Source: Nitrospira sp. (GTDB lineage: Bacteria > Nitrospirota > Nitrospiria > Nitrospirales > Nitrospiraceae). From it: a DNA stretch of 7,472 nucleotides. The notes under the pieces were generated by a model, which was not told the origin of the DNA, made no database searches, and saw only the letters and a list, made by a program, of their open reading frames with translations. A program made the translations under genes and the position numbers. This document shows, in pieces, positions 1-5,367 of this stretch; within the stretch, counting starts at the first letter, position 1; every line of letters starts with the position of its first letter. The stretch is taken from the NCBI GenBank assembly GCA_015904045.1, contig JABMDG010000041.1, positions 1-7,472 of the forward strand, given 5' to 3'.

Positions 1-171
1 GGCAGTATCGGGCGTACCGATCTGTGGGGCGGCGACTTCGATGCCATCGAACAATCGATCAGAGAGCGCCTCTACACGCTCGACGACGAGACGGTTGTGG
101 TGACCGGACATGGGCCGGAAACCGAGATCGGCCGTGAGAAGGAATCGAATCAATTCTTTCGCATGTCGTAA
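1..171 (+). CDS. MBL-fold metal-dependent hydrolase, C-terminal fragment
   Basis: This is the last 56 codons of a gene that begins before the window; the frame is open from base 1 to the TAA at 169-171. The visible protein starts with GSIGRTDLWGGD and ends with a TGHGPETEIGREKESNQFF segment. The two pieces match the conserved C-terminal blocks of the glyoxalase II-like (YcbL/GloB-type) metallo-beta-lactamase hydrolases. In that family the histidine of the GHGP block is a metal ligand and the GSIGRTDL block lies near the metal site. The N-terminal HxHxDH metal-binding motif would be outside the window. Family members are cytoplasmic hydrolases of thioesters or related substrates; the substrate here cannot be told. 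The gene converges on the small secreted-protein gene, whose stop is 16 bases away, and no terminator hairpin is evident in that gap. Confidence 0.88.
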   Translation, partial: GSIGRTDLWGGDFDAIEQSIRERLYTLDDETVVVTGHGPETEIGREKESNQFFRMS

Positions 172-187
172 GTGAAAGAAGTCGCGG

Positions 188-511
188 CTAATCTTTCGCC
201 ATGCGTTCTTTCAGCCGTTCGAGCCGCTTCTCGGTGGATTGTTTGATGAAGGTCATGTTTTCGGCGAGATGCTGCTGCGCGGTGATTTTCCCTTCTTCGC
301 GCCGTTTCTGCTGATCGAGCCCGAACTGAGCGACGAGCGGCCCGTCTTCCTGGTTGAGCTCTTTCCAGATTTCGGCGCAGCGTGATTGTTTGGCGGGCGG
401 GTACTTGTCGCAGGGCGGAGTGACAGCCGGCGGAGCAGCCGCCAAGGATACCGAAGCCATGCCGGTCACACAGACGATCACAGCAGTCAGGTTCCACCAG
501 GATTGAGTCAT
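188..511 (-). CDS. Small secreted protein of unknown function
   Basis: A 107-residue protein with a likely Sec signal peptide: a short N-terminus, a hydrophobic stretch at about residues 8-25 (LTAVIVCVTGMASVSLAA) and a probable cleavage after the AAA at 24-26. The mature part is proline-rich at first, has two cysteines (34 and 45) that could form a disulfide in the periplasm, and ends in a highly charged, probably helical segment (about 60-107) rich in Lys, Arg, Glu and Gln. I chose the ATG at 511 because GGAG lies six bases upstream. In-frame ATGs further upstream (up to 559) would add a charged, Met-rich leader, overlap the divergent methyltransferase gene and bury the signal peptide. The product family is not recognised. 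It could be a periplasmic chaperone-like or structural protein, but nothing here shows that. Confidence 0.7.
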   Translation of the reverse strand: MTQSWWNLTAVIVCVTGMASVSLAAAPPAVTPPCDKYPPAKQSRCAEIWKELNQEDGPLVAQFGLDQQKRREEGKITAQQHLAENMTFIKQSTEKRLERLKERMAKD

Positions 512-527
512 ACGCATCTCCATCTGC

Positions 528-1238
528 ATGGCCATTCGCTCATCGCAGCACCATACCACAAGTCACATTGTCGCGCCGACCATCAAGGTCTATGAAGACG
601 GCGCGCGGACTTTTCTCAAACGATGGACAGCGCGACGCAAGCGGTCTTCCGTCTTGCTGACGGAGTGGATGGCCGGCCTCCCACGCGGCGCGCCGGTGCT
701 CGATCTCGGATGCGGCGGCGGGCAGGATGCGCAGCTGTTGCAGCGCGAGGGATATCGAGTTGTGGGGATGGATCTGACGGCGGCATTCCTCGGCGTTGCA
801 CGCAAGACGGTTCCGTCGCTTCCCCTCGTACGAGCCGACATGCGCGAGCTGCCGTTCCGAGCTGCGAGTTTCGACGGTGTCTGGGCTGCGGCCTCCTTGA
901 TCCATCTTCCCAAAGCGGACGCAACGCGCGCGCTGAGGGCGCTTCGCTTGCTCGTCAAACCAGGGGCGACGCTGGCAGCGACGCTGACATATGGAACGAA
1001 GAGCGGCCTGTTAACGAAGGGCTGGATGCCCGGTCGCTACTTTGCGCGCTGGGAAAAAGACGAACTGGCGCGGGCGCTGCGCCGCGCGGGCTGGCAGGTG
1101 CTGTCGTTGCGAGTGGTCAGTAATCAGGAGCGGAAGGGCCGGTGGATCAACGTGATTGCCAGGCCAAGCGATGATTTTCCTCCTGGAACACTGAATAGTA
1201 TCTTTAAGCAGGCTGGTTGGAAGAAAGGACCGAACTAA
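528..1238 (+). CDS. Class I SAM-dependent methyltransferase with HicA-like C-terminal tail
   Basis: A 236-residue protein with a Rossmann-fold methyltransferase core. Motif I is VLDLGCGGGQD (57-67), the acidic residue after strand 2 is D82 (GMDLT), motif III is ADMRELPF (103-110), and the post-motif block SFDGVWAAASLIHLP spans 114-128. These bind S-adenosylmethionine. The family methylates small molecules or proteins, and the substrate is not evident. The methyltransferase-like part seems to end near ERKGRWINVIAR (201-212), a usual end for this family. Residues 213-234 (PSDDFPPGTLNSIFKQAGWK and following) instead read like the end of a HicA toxin. The ATG at 528 is the only ordinary in-frame start: an in-frame stop lies at 504-506. 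No clear ribosome binding site precedes it. Its start is 16 bases from the divergent secreted-protein start, so any promoter must overlap coding sequence. hicB follows one base after the stop. Confidence 0.85.
   Translation: MAIRSSQHHTTSHIVAPTIKVYEDGARTFLKRWTARRKRSSVLLTEWMAGLPRGAPVLDLGCGGGQDAQLLQREGYRVVGMDLTAAFLGVARKTVPSLPLVRADMRELPFRAASFDGVWAAASLIHLPKADATRALRALRLLVKPGATLAATLTYGTKSGLLTKGWMPGRYFARWEKDELARALRRAGWQVLSLRVVSNQERKGRWINVIARPSDDFPPGTLNSIFKQAGWKKGPN
1161..1238 (+). pseudogene. hicA: hicA toxin 3' remnant fused to the methyltransferase
   Basis: Codons 212-236 of the methyltransferase frame encode R-PSDDFPPGTLNSIFKQAGWKKGPN. HicA toxins commonly end with a segment of the form P-x-DD-L-x-PGTL-x-SILKQAG-(L/W)-K, the last strand and helix of their dsRBD-like fold. 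The resemblance covers about 20 residues and stops where the methyltransferase part ends. The position supports the reading, because hicA normally sits just upstream of hicB and hicB begins one base after this stop. The N-terminal part of HicA with its catalytic histidine (GSHR/GSHH motif) is not present, so no active toxin should be made. The exact junction is uncertain because the preceding RRAGWQVLSLRVVS could align loosely with either family. Confidence 0.6.
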
Positions 1239-1239
1239 C

Positions 1240-1452
1240 ATGCGTTATGCCGTGGTGATCGAGAAAGCCCCCGCCAATTACGCGGCGTATGTTCCTGATT
1301 TGCCTGGTTGTATTGTCACCGGTACAACCGTGGCAGAAACTGAGTTCCTCATCCGAGAAGCCATCGAGTTTCATCTTGAAGGCCTCAAAGCCGACGGCCT
1401 TCCTATTCCTCCGCCAAGTAGCCAAGTTGAATATGTCGACATTCCAGCCTAA
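1240..1452 (+). CDS. hicB: HicB-family antitoxin (short form)
   Basis: A 70-residue protein, MRYAVVIEKAPANYAAYVPDLPGCIVTG to the terminal VEYVDIPA. The pattern of an N-terminal strand, then NY-x-AYVPDLPGC, then TVAETEFLIREAIEFHLEGLKADGLPIP is typical of the short HicB proteins. These have the partial RNase-H-like fold and lack a separate C-terminal DNA-binding domain. In the family, HicB binds and blocks the mRNA-interfering ribonuclease HicA, and the pair forms a type II toxin-antitoxin module. Here the frame is complete and the length is normal for the short class. AGGA ten bases before the ATG can serve as ribosome binding site, and the start follows the upstream stop by one base, the usual hicA-hicB layout. 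The cognate toxin is only a C-terminal remnant upstream, so this antitoxin is probably orphaned. Confidence 0.85.
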   Translation: MRYAVVIEKAPANYAAYVPDLPGCIVTGTTVAETEFLIREAIEFHLEGLKADGLPIPPPSSQVEYVDIPA

Positions 1453-1684
1453 GTTTTCCTGTTAGTAGCAGCCGCACTCATTTCTCCTGCAGCCCCCCTC
1501 CGACTCAAAGTGGTTGGGTGAAATATCGTGCGGGAGTCACAGCCTATCTTGGGGGTGCCCCGGACAGTGTTGTTTGATAACCACCCCACTTTTCGGTAGA
1601 GTCCTCCCCCAACAGATTACTGAGGCTGCCTTGCAGTGCCGAAGAAGTAGCCTGCAGTGCATTTAATGGTTAGGTTTTATCATC

Positions 1685-1927
1685 ATGAGTGTCGAAAATC
1701 CCATCGCGAAGCTTGGTGATCTTACGAAGCCAGCCACTGTTCTGATCGAAAAGATCTCTGAAGCAGTTGGTGGGATCTTCAAACCATACCAGATCGTCCG
1801 TGTCGCCAAAGCGGAGGCCGAGGCCAATCGCATACAGACTGAGTCGCAGATTCAGGTTACGGAATTGCACAGACGCGCTATGCATCGATTTCTAGAGGAA
1901 GAGGCGAAAAAAACAGGCCAACATTGA
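1685..1927 (+). pseudogene. DUF2806-like protein, N-terminal part (broken by frameshift)
   Basis: This frame encodes MSVENPIAKLGDLTKPATVLIEKISEAVGG and continues to LHRRAMHRFLEEEAKK, then leaves the expected reading and stops at TGA 1925-1927. The segment LTKPATVLIEKISEAVGGIFKPYQI followed by an Ala/Glu-rich helix (RVAKAEAEANRIQ) resembles the N-terminus of DUF2806 / TIGR03899-type proteins, whose function is unknown. Deleting one A from the seven-A run at 1907-1913 joins this frame to the one beginning at 1914 and gives a single protein of about 297 residues. The ATG at 1685 has only a weak upstream AGG. Third codon positions look richer in A and T than in the flanking genes, which would fit acquired DNA. 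The domain call is from memory of the family pattern. Confidence 0.68.
1907..1913 (+). other. A7 homopolymer at the frameshift point
   Basis: Seven consecutive A follow a GCG codon. With six A the frame reads GCG AAA AAA CAG GCC AAC ATT GAG and continues unbroken to 2579. With seven it ends at TGA 1925-1927. Homopolymers of this length are typical sites for base-calling errors, for phase-variable mutation and for transcriptional slippage. Confidence 0.75.
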
Positions 1928-2579
1928 GGCCATCACGCAGAACGCAATTCCACTACTGGCGGAAAAATCTGAGCCCGAGACTGTTGGAGATGACTGGATC
2001 ACAAACTTCTTCAACAAGTCACGTATCGTTTCAGACACGGAGATACAGAGTTTGTGGTCACGTGTACTGGCTGGCGAAGCAAACGCCCCCGGTGCATTTG
2101 CTAAGCGGACAGTTAACCTCTTGGCTGATCTGGACAAAGAGGATGCTGTTCTCCTTATGAAACTTTGTGGCTTTGGCTGGATGATTGGCAATGTCTGTCC
2201 CTTGGTCTTTGATGAGCATGCGAGGATCTATAACGATCACGGCATCAACTTTAATTCCTTGTCGCATCTTGAGAGCCTGGGACTAATTCAGTTTGATCCT
2301 CCTGCGGGGTTTCGACGCCTCCGAATTTCAAAAACTGTGACCGTCTTCTACTATGGGCAGCCGGTTATGCTCACTTTTCCGAAAGATGCCGACAACGACC
2401 TCGAAGTGGGGAAGGTTCTCTTGACCCGTGCCGGCCAACAGCTTGCGCCAGTATGCGCCTCCACACCTGTTGAAGGATTCTTCGAGTACATGAAGGAAAG
2501 GTGGGTCGGTCAGTCCCTTATTCCGAAGTCTGAGACCAAACCAGTCGTTCCAGCGGACCCGCCTTCGGCGGGCCGCTGA
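1914..2579 (+). pseudogene. DUF2806-like protein, C-terminal part (frame continued after the A7 run)
   Basis: Open from 1914 (QANIEAITQNAIPLLAEKSEPE...) to the TGA at 2577-2579, about 221 residues, with no start codon at its beginning. The first internal ATG that opens this frame is at 2052. The sequence before it (GDDWITNFFNKSRIVSDTEIQSLW) clearly belongs to the same domain, so 2052 is not a convincing true start. The core SRIVSDTEIQSLWSRVLAGE-NAPGAFAKRTVNLLADLDKEDAVLL is the hallmark block of DUF2806 proteins. It is followed by LCGFGWMIGNVCPL, a possible winged-helix-like region (LSHLESLGLI) and LTRAGQQLAPVC near the end. The function is unknown and no catalytic motif was recognised. The 3' end and stop codon lie inside the attC-like hairpin, as in many integron cassettes. 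The frame break may be a sequencing error, a true mutation or a slippage signal. Confidence 0.68.
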
Positions 2580-2594
2580 ACTCCAATGTTGTGC
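2535..2594 (+). other. attC-like integron recombination site
   Basis: A hairpin of about 60 bases with attC architecture. The left simple site is ACCAAAC (2535-2541, conserved AAC at 2539-2541), then four bases, then CGTTCCAGCGGACC. The centre is CCCGCC-TTC-GGCGGG (2558-2572). The right side is CCGCTGAACTC, four bases, then GTTGTGC (2588-2594, conserved GTT). GTTC at 2547-2550 pairs with GAAC at 2578-2581 and AGCGG with CCGCT. One C (2550 or 2551) and one A (2557) are left unpaired on the left arm. On the bottom strand these are an extrahelical G and T, placed as in classical attC sites. The outer R boxes pair at only 4 of 7 positions, so the site is degenerate. Its orientation and overlap with the gene end fit a cassette carrying the DUF2806-like gene. 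No integrase gene is in the window. Confidence 0.55.
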
Positions 2595-2610
2595 GTGGGC
2601 GGCTGAGAGA

Positions 2611-2653
2611 GTGAACGGCTGGGCGTATGCGAGCAGGCGGGCTTGCCGTTCAC
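2611..2653. repeat. Perfect 9-bp inverted repeat
   Basis: GTGAACGGC (2611-2619) is repeated inverted as GCCGTTCAC (2645-2653) with a 25-base spacer. It lies just downstream of the attC-like site, in DNA without a gene. No T-run follows, so a Rho-independent terminator is not supported. It could form a hairpin or be a short protein-binding or element-end repeat. Confidence 0.45.
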
Positions 2654-2710
2654 GACCTAGATGTACTGTTTGGAGACCGGCTTTGTTGTGTACTTCAGTG
2701 CCTGCAGGTT

Positions 2711-2767
2711 CGGACGGGGGCAGACACCACGCGCAGCGCGGGGAACGGTGTCAGTCCCCAAGCTTCG
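2711..2767 (-). repeat. REP-like palindromic element, copy 1
   Basis: A 57-base element matching 5368-5424 at 52 of 57 positions without gaps, in the same orientation. Arms GGGGGCAGACACC (2716-2728) and GGTGTCAGTCCCC (2747-2759) pair at 11 of 13 positions. An inner stem CGCG-CAG-CGCG (2730-2740) sits between them. In the other copy this inner stem is CGTG-CAG-CACG, a compensatory pair of changes. Palindromes of this form resemble REP sequences mobilised by REP-associated tyrosine transposases. No transposase gene is in the window. The strand is nominal because the element is nearly palindromic. Confidence 0.7.
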
Positions 2768-3085
2768 CACCCTCCGAAATTGCACTCTGACTTCTAATTT
2801 GTGAAACGAAATGCCGCACTCCCCGCCCTCGCGTACGCTCCCGGCAGCTCCGTCGGCCCGGTCGATGACCGCACGGATCGGGAGGCCCCATGGTCCGATC
2901 GCTGTCGCTCGTCGTTTGTGAAGTTCGCTTTACCCGCTCAGCGAGGCGAGTATGAATCGCAAGCAAGAATGAGGCAGATAGGTTCTTGACCACGAGATAC
3001 GAACGGTGCTTCACCAGATACGTTGCCCAGGTGGTTTCGGGGCGAACTGTCGTGAATAGAGCAGGTTCAAGGAGAGAAGTCAGGC
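2768..3085. other. Intergenic stretch without a convincing gene
   Basis: Short open frames exist on both strands (2801-2989 plus, 2751-3014 minus), but neither has a ribosome binding site, a recognisable domain or coding-like composition, and the minus one runs into the REP-like element. The only small structure seen is AGATACG occurring twice about 23 bases apart near 2994-3021. The region is downstream of trpS copy 1 and probably contains its untranslated end. No U-rich terminator hairpin was found. Confidence 0.5.
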
Positions 3086-4078
3086 TCAGATCTTCATCGC
3101 TTCGTTGACTTCATGCAGCGTGGCTCTGGCCACTTCTGAGGCGCGCCGGCTGCCGGTTTGGACGATGTCCTCGATTTGAGCCGGATCTTTGGTCAGCTTC
3201 GCGCGCGCGTCCCACATCGGCGTCATCTGCTCCACCATCTTATCCGCCACCTGTTTCTTGCAATCGATGCAGCCGATGGCCGCGCTGCGGCAATCCTTGG
3301 CGATCTGCTCCTGGACAGGGATCGACGAATAGATTTTGTGAAACTCATAGACCGGACAGATGTCGGGGTTGCCGGGATCAGTACGGCGCACCCGGGCCGG
3401 ATCGGTCACCATGGTTTTAAGTTTCTGGCGCACGACCGGTTCTGCGTCCGACAGATTGATCGTGTTGTGATAGCTCTTGCTCATTTTCCGGCCGTCGGTG
3501 CCGAGCACTTTGGGAAATTTGGTGAGGTGTTCTTTCGGCTCCGGGAAGACCGGCGTCTTGTAAATGTCGTTGAAGCGCCGGGCAATCTCGCGCGTGAGCT
3601 CAAGATGGGGCAGTTGGTCTTTGCCGACCGGGACGAAATCGGGTTTGTATAAGAGGATGTCGGCAGCTTGGAGGACGGGATAGCCCAGGAAGCCGTAGGT
3701 GCCGAGGTCCTTTTCTTTGATTTCTTCCTGCTTTTCTTTGTACGTCGGATTGCGCTCCAGCCAGGAGACGGGGGTCATCATCGACAGCAACAGATGCAGA
3801 ATCGCATGCTCGGGAATGCGGGATTGGACAAACACGGTTGAGCGGCCGGGGTCGATGCCGGCGGCCAGCCAGTCAACCAGCATTTCATGCACGAACTCAC
3901 GGACGCGGCTGGTATCGGCGTAGTTGGTCGAGAGCGCGTGCCAGTCAGCGACGAAGAAGAAACAATCGTACTCTTCTTGCAGAGCCTTCCAATTTTCCAA
4001 GGCACCCAAATGGTTACCCAGATGCATCAGACCGCTGGGCTGCATGCCGCTGAGCACCCGTTTGCGAGTTGCTGTCAT
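3086..4078 (-). CDS. trpS: Tryptophanyl-tRNA synthetase, downstream copy
   Basis: A 330-residue cytoplasmic class I synthetase that charges tRNA-Trp with tryptophan. Motifs are PSGLMHLGN (14-22, the HIGH signature), LGYPVLQAADILLY (131-144) and GKDQLPHLELTRE (152-164) of the tryptophan and adenylate pocket, and GRKMSKS (196-202, KMSKS loop). Cysteines 241, 263, 270 and 273 form a C-x21-C-x6-C-x2-C set much like the [4Fe-4S] site known in the Thermotoga maritima enzyme. The start at 4078 is chosen because it equals the start of the upstream copy, has GGAG seven bases before it, and overlaps the M50 stop as ATGA. An in-frame ATG at 4264 would add 62 residues that are M50 DNA read in another frame. 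The protein differs from the other copy at about 35 positions, with all motifs intact. It is probably functional. Confidence 0.95.
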   Translation of the reverse strand: MTATRKRVLSGMQPSGLMHLGNHLGALENWKALQEEYDCFFFVADWHALSTNYADTSRVREFVHEMLVDWLAAGIDPGRSTVFVQSRIPEHAILHLLLSMMTPVSWLERNPTYKEKQEEIKEKDLGTYGFLGYPVLQAADILLYKPDFVPVGKDQLPHLELTREIARRFNDIYKTPVFPEPKEHLTKFPKVLGTDGRKMSKSYHNTINLSDAEPVVRQKLKTMVTDPARVRRTDPGNPDICPVYEFHKIYSSIPVQEQIAKDCRSAAIGCIDCKKQVADKMVEQMTPMWDARAKLTKDPAQIEDIVQTGSRRASEVARATLHEVNEAMKI

Positions 4079-4812
4079 TCTGGAGCTCCGCCTAAGCCAA
4101 GCGCGGTCGAAAGGATGGTGCCGGACAGACCGGACGCGAAGGTGTTGGTGATGGTGTGGATGACGCGCAGCTCCTTGTCGAAGACGATGAGGCCGACCAA
4201 AATCAACATGCCATACGGCTCCAGGCGTGCCAGCGTCATCGCCGGCTTGGCCGGCAAGACACAAGTCAGGATCCGTCCGCCGTCGAGCGGAGGAATGGGG
4301 ATCAGATTAAAGAGCGCGAGGAACACATTGATGATGACAGAATACAGGGCCATGACGGCGATCGGACGCAGCACCATCGTCGTCAGCAGGCTGGATGAGG
4401 CATCGGTTTCCGTCGCCTGCCGTACCGACAACGATGGTTCAATGGCCAAGAGCAGCGTCAGGAACAAGGCACTGGCCACGGCCAATAGGAGATTCATGCC
4501 AGGTCCCGCGGCCGCCACGAGCGCCATATCCTGGCGGGGTCGATACATGTTGCGAGGATCAATCGGCACCGGTTTGGCCCAGCCCAACATGAAACTGCCG
4601 GGGAGGAGCAGGCACATCAACGGCAGGATGATCGTGCCCAGCGGATCGATGTGCGCTAGAGGGTTGACGGTCAGCCGGCCTTGGAGTTTTGCCGTGGGGT
4701 CGCCGCGTTTCTCAGCCATCCATCCATGCGCGTATTCGTGCAGCACCATGGCGAACAGCAGAGGAAGGCCCATGTAGGAGATCGTATGGAGGATCTGCGA
4801 CAGTGAGTTCAT
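4075..4812 (-). CDS. M50 family (site-2-protease-like) membrane metalloprotease, downstream copy
   Basis: A 245-residue integral membrane protein. The zinc motif HEYAH is at 25-29 within a hydrophobic helix (LLFAMVLHEYAHGW), and the third-ligand motif IPIPPLDGGR (171-180, D177) follows another helix. Other family blocks are NPLAHIDPLGT (50-60), GWAKPVPIDPRN (77-88) and AAGPGMNLLLA (101-111). Hydrophobic segments lie at about 14-30, 60-78, 97-124, 150-172 and 199-210. This is the compact M50B type, usually annotated site-2 protease family, without a PDZ domain. Family members cut transmembrane substrates inside the bilayer; the substrate here is unknown. The ATG at 4812 lies 12 bases after the binding-protein remnant, with only a weak AAGAG upstream. 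Its stop overlaps the trpS start by ATGA, so the two are probably co-translated. It is about 82% identical to the upstream copy. Confidence 0.93.
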   Translation of the reverse strand: MNSLSQILHTISYMGLPLLFAMVLHEYAHGWMAEKRGDPTAKLQGRLTVNPLAHIDPLGTIILPLMCLLLPGSFMLGWAKPVPIDPRNMYRPRQDMALVAAAGPGMNLLLAVASALFLTLLLAIEPSLSVRQATETDASSSLLTTMVLRPIAVMALYSVIINVFLALFNLIPIPPLDGGRILTCVLPAKPAMTLARLEPYGMLILVGLIVFDKELRVIHTITNTFASGLSGTILSTALGLGGAPE

Positions 4813-4824
4813 GCGTGGACGCTC

Positions 4825-5283
4825 TTAATTCAACTGCACGAATTTACCCTGTTTGACCTGCAGAAGAAAGAGCGGCCGATGCAAGGTGCCGTCCGGTCCG
4901 AATCCGGCCGGTCCGGCGAGGGTGGGCAGGTTGCGTTGGGTCATCAAGAACTCTTGGAGCTCCTCGCCGGATCCAGCCCCGCTGCGGATGCCTTCGATGG
5001 CTACTCTGGCGGCGTCGTATCCTTGCATGGTGAAGAGCGAGGGCGTGGTTTGGAAGCGTTTTTGATACCGCTGCACAAAATCCTGCACGGCGGGGTTGAC
5101 GCTGTCCACGAAAAATCCATCGACGAATGTGGCGCCTTCGACTGTCCGGTCGGCGGTGCGGGCGAAATCTTGCGTGTTCCAGCCGTTTGTGCCGAGGAGC
5201 GGGACCCGTATGTCATGGAATGCCAGTTGCGCGGCGAGCAAGCCGACATCGCCGGAGCGGCTTGGAATAAAGGCCACATCAAT
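4825..5283 (-). pseudogene. Periplasmic-binding protein (LivJ-like), 5'-truncated remnant
   Basis: About 152 codons of the C-terminal lobe of a type I periplasmic-binding protein, of the Leu/Ile/Val-binding or 'penicillin-binding protein activator' kind. Segments such as VAFIPSRSGDVGLLAAQLAFHD, LLGTNGWN, FVQRYQKRFQTTPSLFTMQGYDAAR and GPAGFGPDG match this fold. The similarity starts abruptly at 5283: the next codon upstream is TGA (5284-5286) and no signal peptide or N-terminal lobe exists. The last 67 residues differ from the other copy at only 7 positions. GTG at 5277 is the only in-frame start near the break, and it has no ribosome binding site, so the fragment is probably not made. A full protein would be exported and have two lobes. 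The remnant marks one edge of the duplicated segment. Confidence 0.75.
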
Positions 5284-5367
5284 TCAGAAAGCGGGCTTGG
5301 GGAATGGAATGAAGGCTTTTTACTGCTCCAGCAACTTGCCGCATAACAACGCTATCAACCCGGACGT

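Larger units (their letters stand above)
3086..5283 (-). repeat. Tandem duplication unit, downstream copy (truncated)
   Basis: Contains binding-protein remnant, M50 gene and trpS in the same order and orientation as 5459-7472. The genes share about 82-89% protein identity with the other unit. The 5' break lies at 5283-5286. It is bracketed by REP-like elements at 2711-2767 and 5368-5424. Confidence 0.9.

Noticed and set aside
512..559. Longer N-terminus for the small secreted protein
   Set aside because: It would put a charged Met-rich leader before the signal peptide and overlap the methyltransferase; GGAG supports the ATG at 511.
1507..1593. A possible second attC site or terminator between hicB and the DUF2806-like gene (GTTGGGT core; AAAGTGG...GGTG against CACCCCACTTT)
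   Set aside because: The core boxes are in the wrong order and spacing, the inverted repeat is imperfect with a ~60-base loop, and no central attC-type stem or T-run is present.
2751..3014. Small minus-strand frame downstream of trpS copy 1, and the plus-strand frame 2801-2989
   Set aside because: No ribosome binding site, no recognisable domain, low-complexity Arg/Ser composition, and one runs into the REP-like element.
3158..3652. Long plus-strand open frames opposite the trpS genes (also 5486-5827 and 5840-6157)
   Set aside because: They are antisense shadows of strongly conserved synthetase genes and show no domain of their own.
4079..4264. Upstream in-frame ATG that would extend the downstream TrpRS to 392 residues
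   Set aside because: The extra 62 residues are M50 coding DNA in another frame. The upstream copy starts at the position equal to 4078, where there is a ribosome binding site and ATGA overlap.
3887..4777. A 296-codon plus-strand open frame
   Set aside because: It lies antisense to the trpS start and the whole M50 gene, and its product resembles no family; a similar antisense frame occurs opposite the other M50 copy, as expected for a composition effect.
5340..5367. Sigma-70-like promoter (TTGATA) on the minus strand ahead of the truncated unit
   Set aside because: No acceptable -10 hexamer at 16-18 bases; the match is no better than chance.
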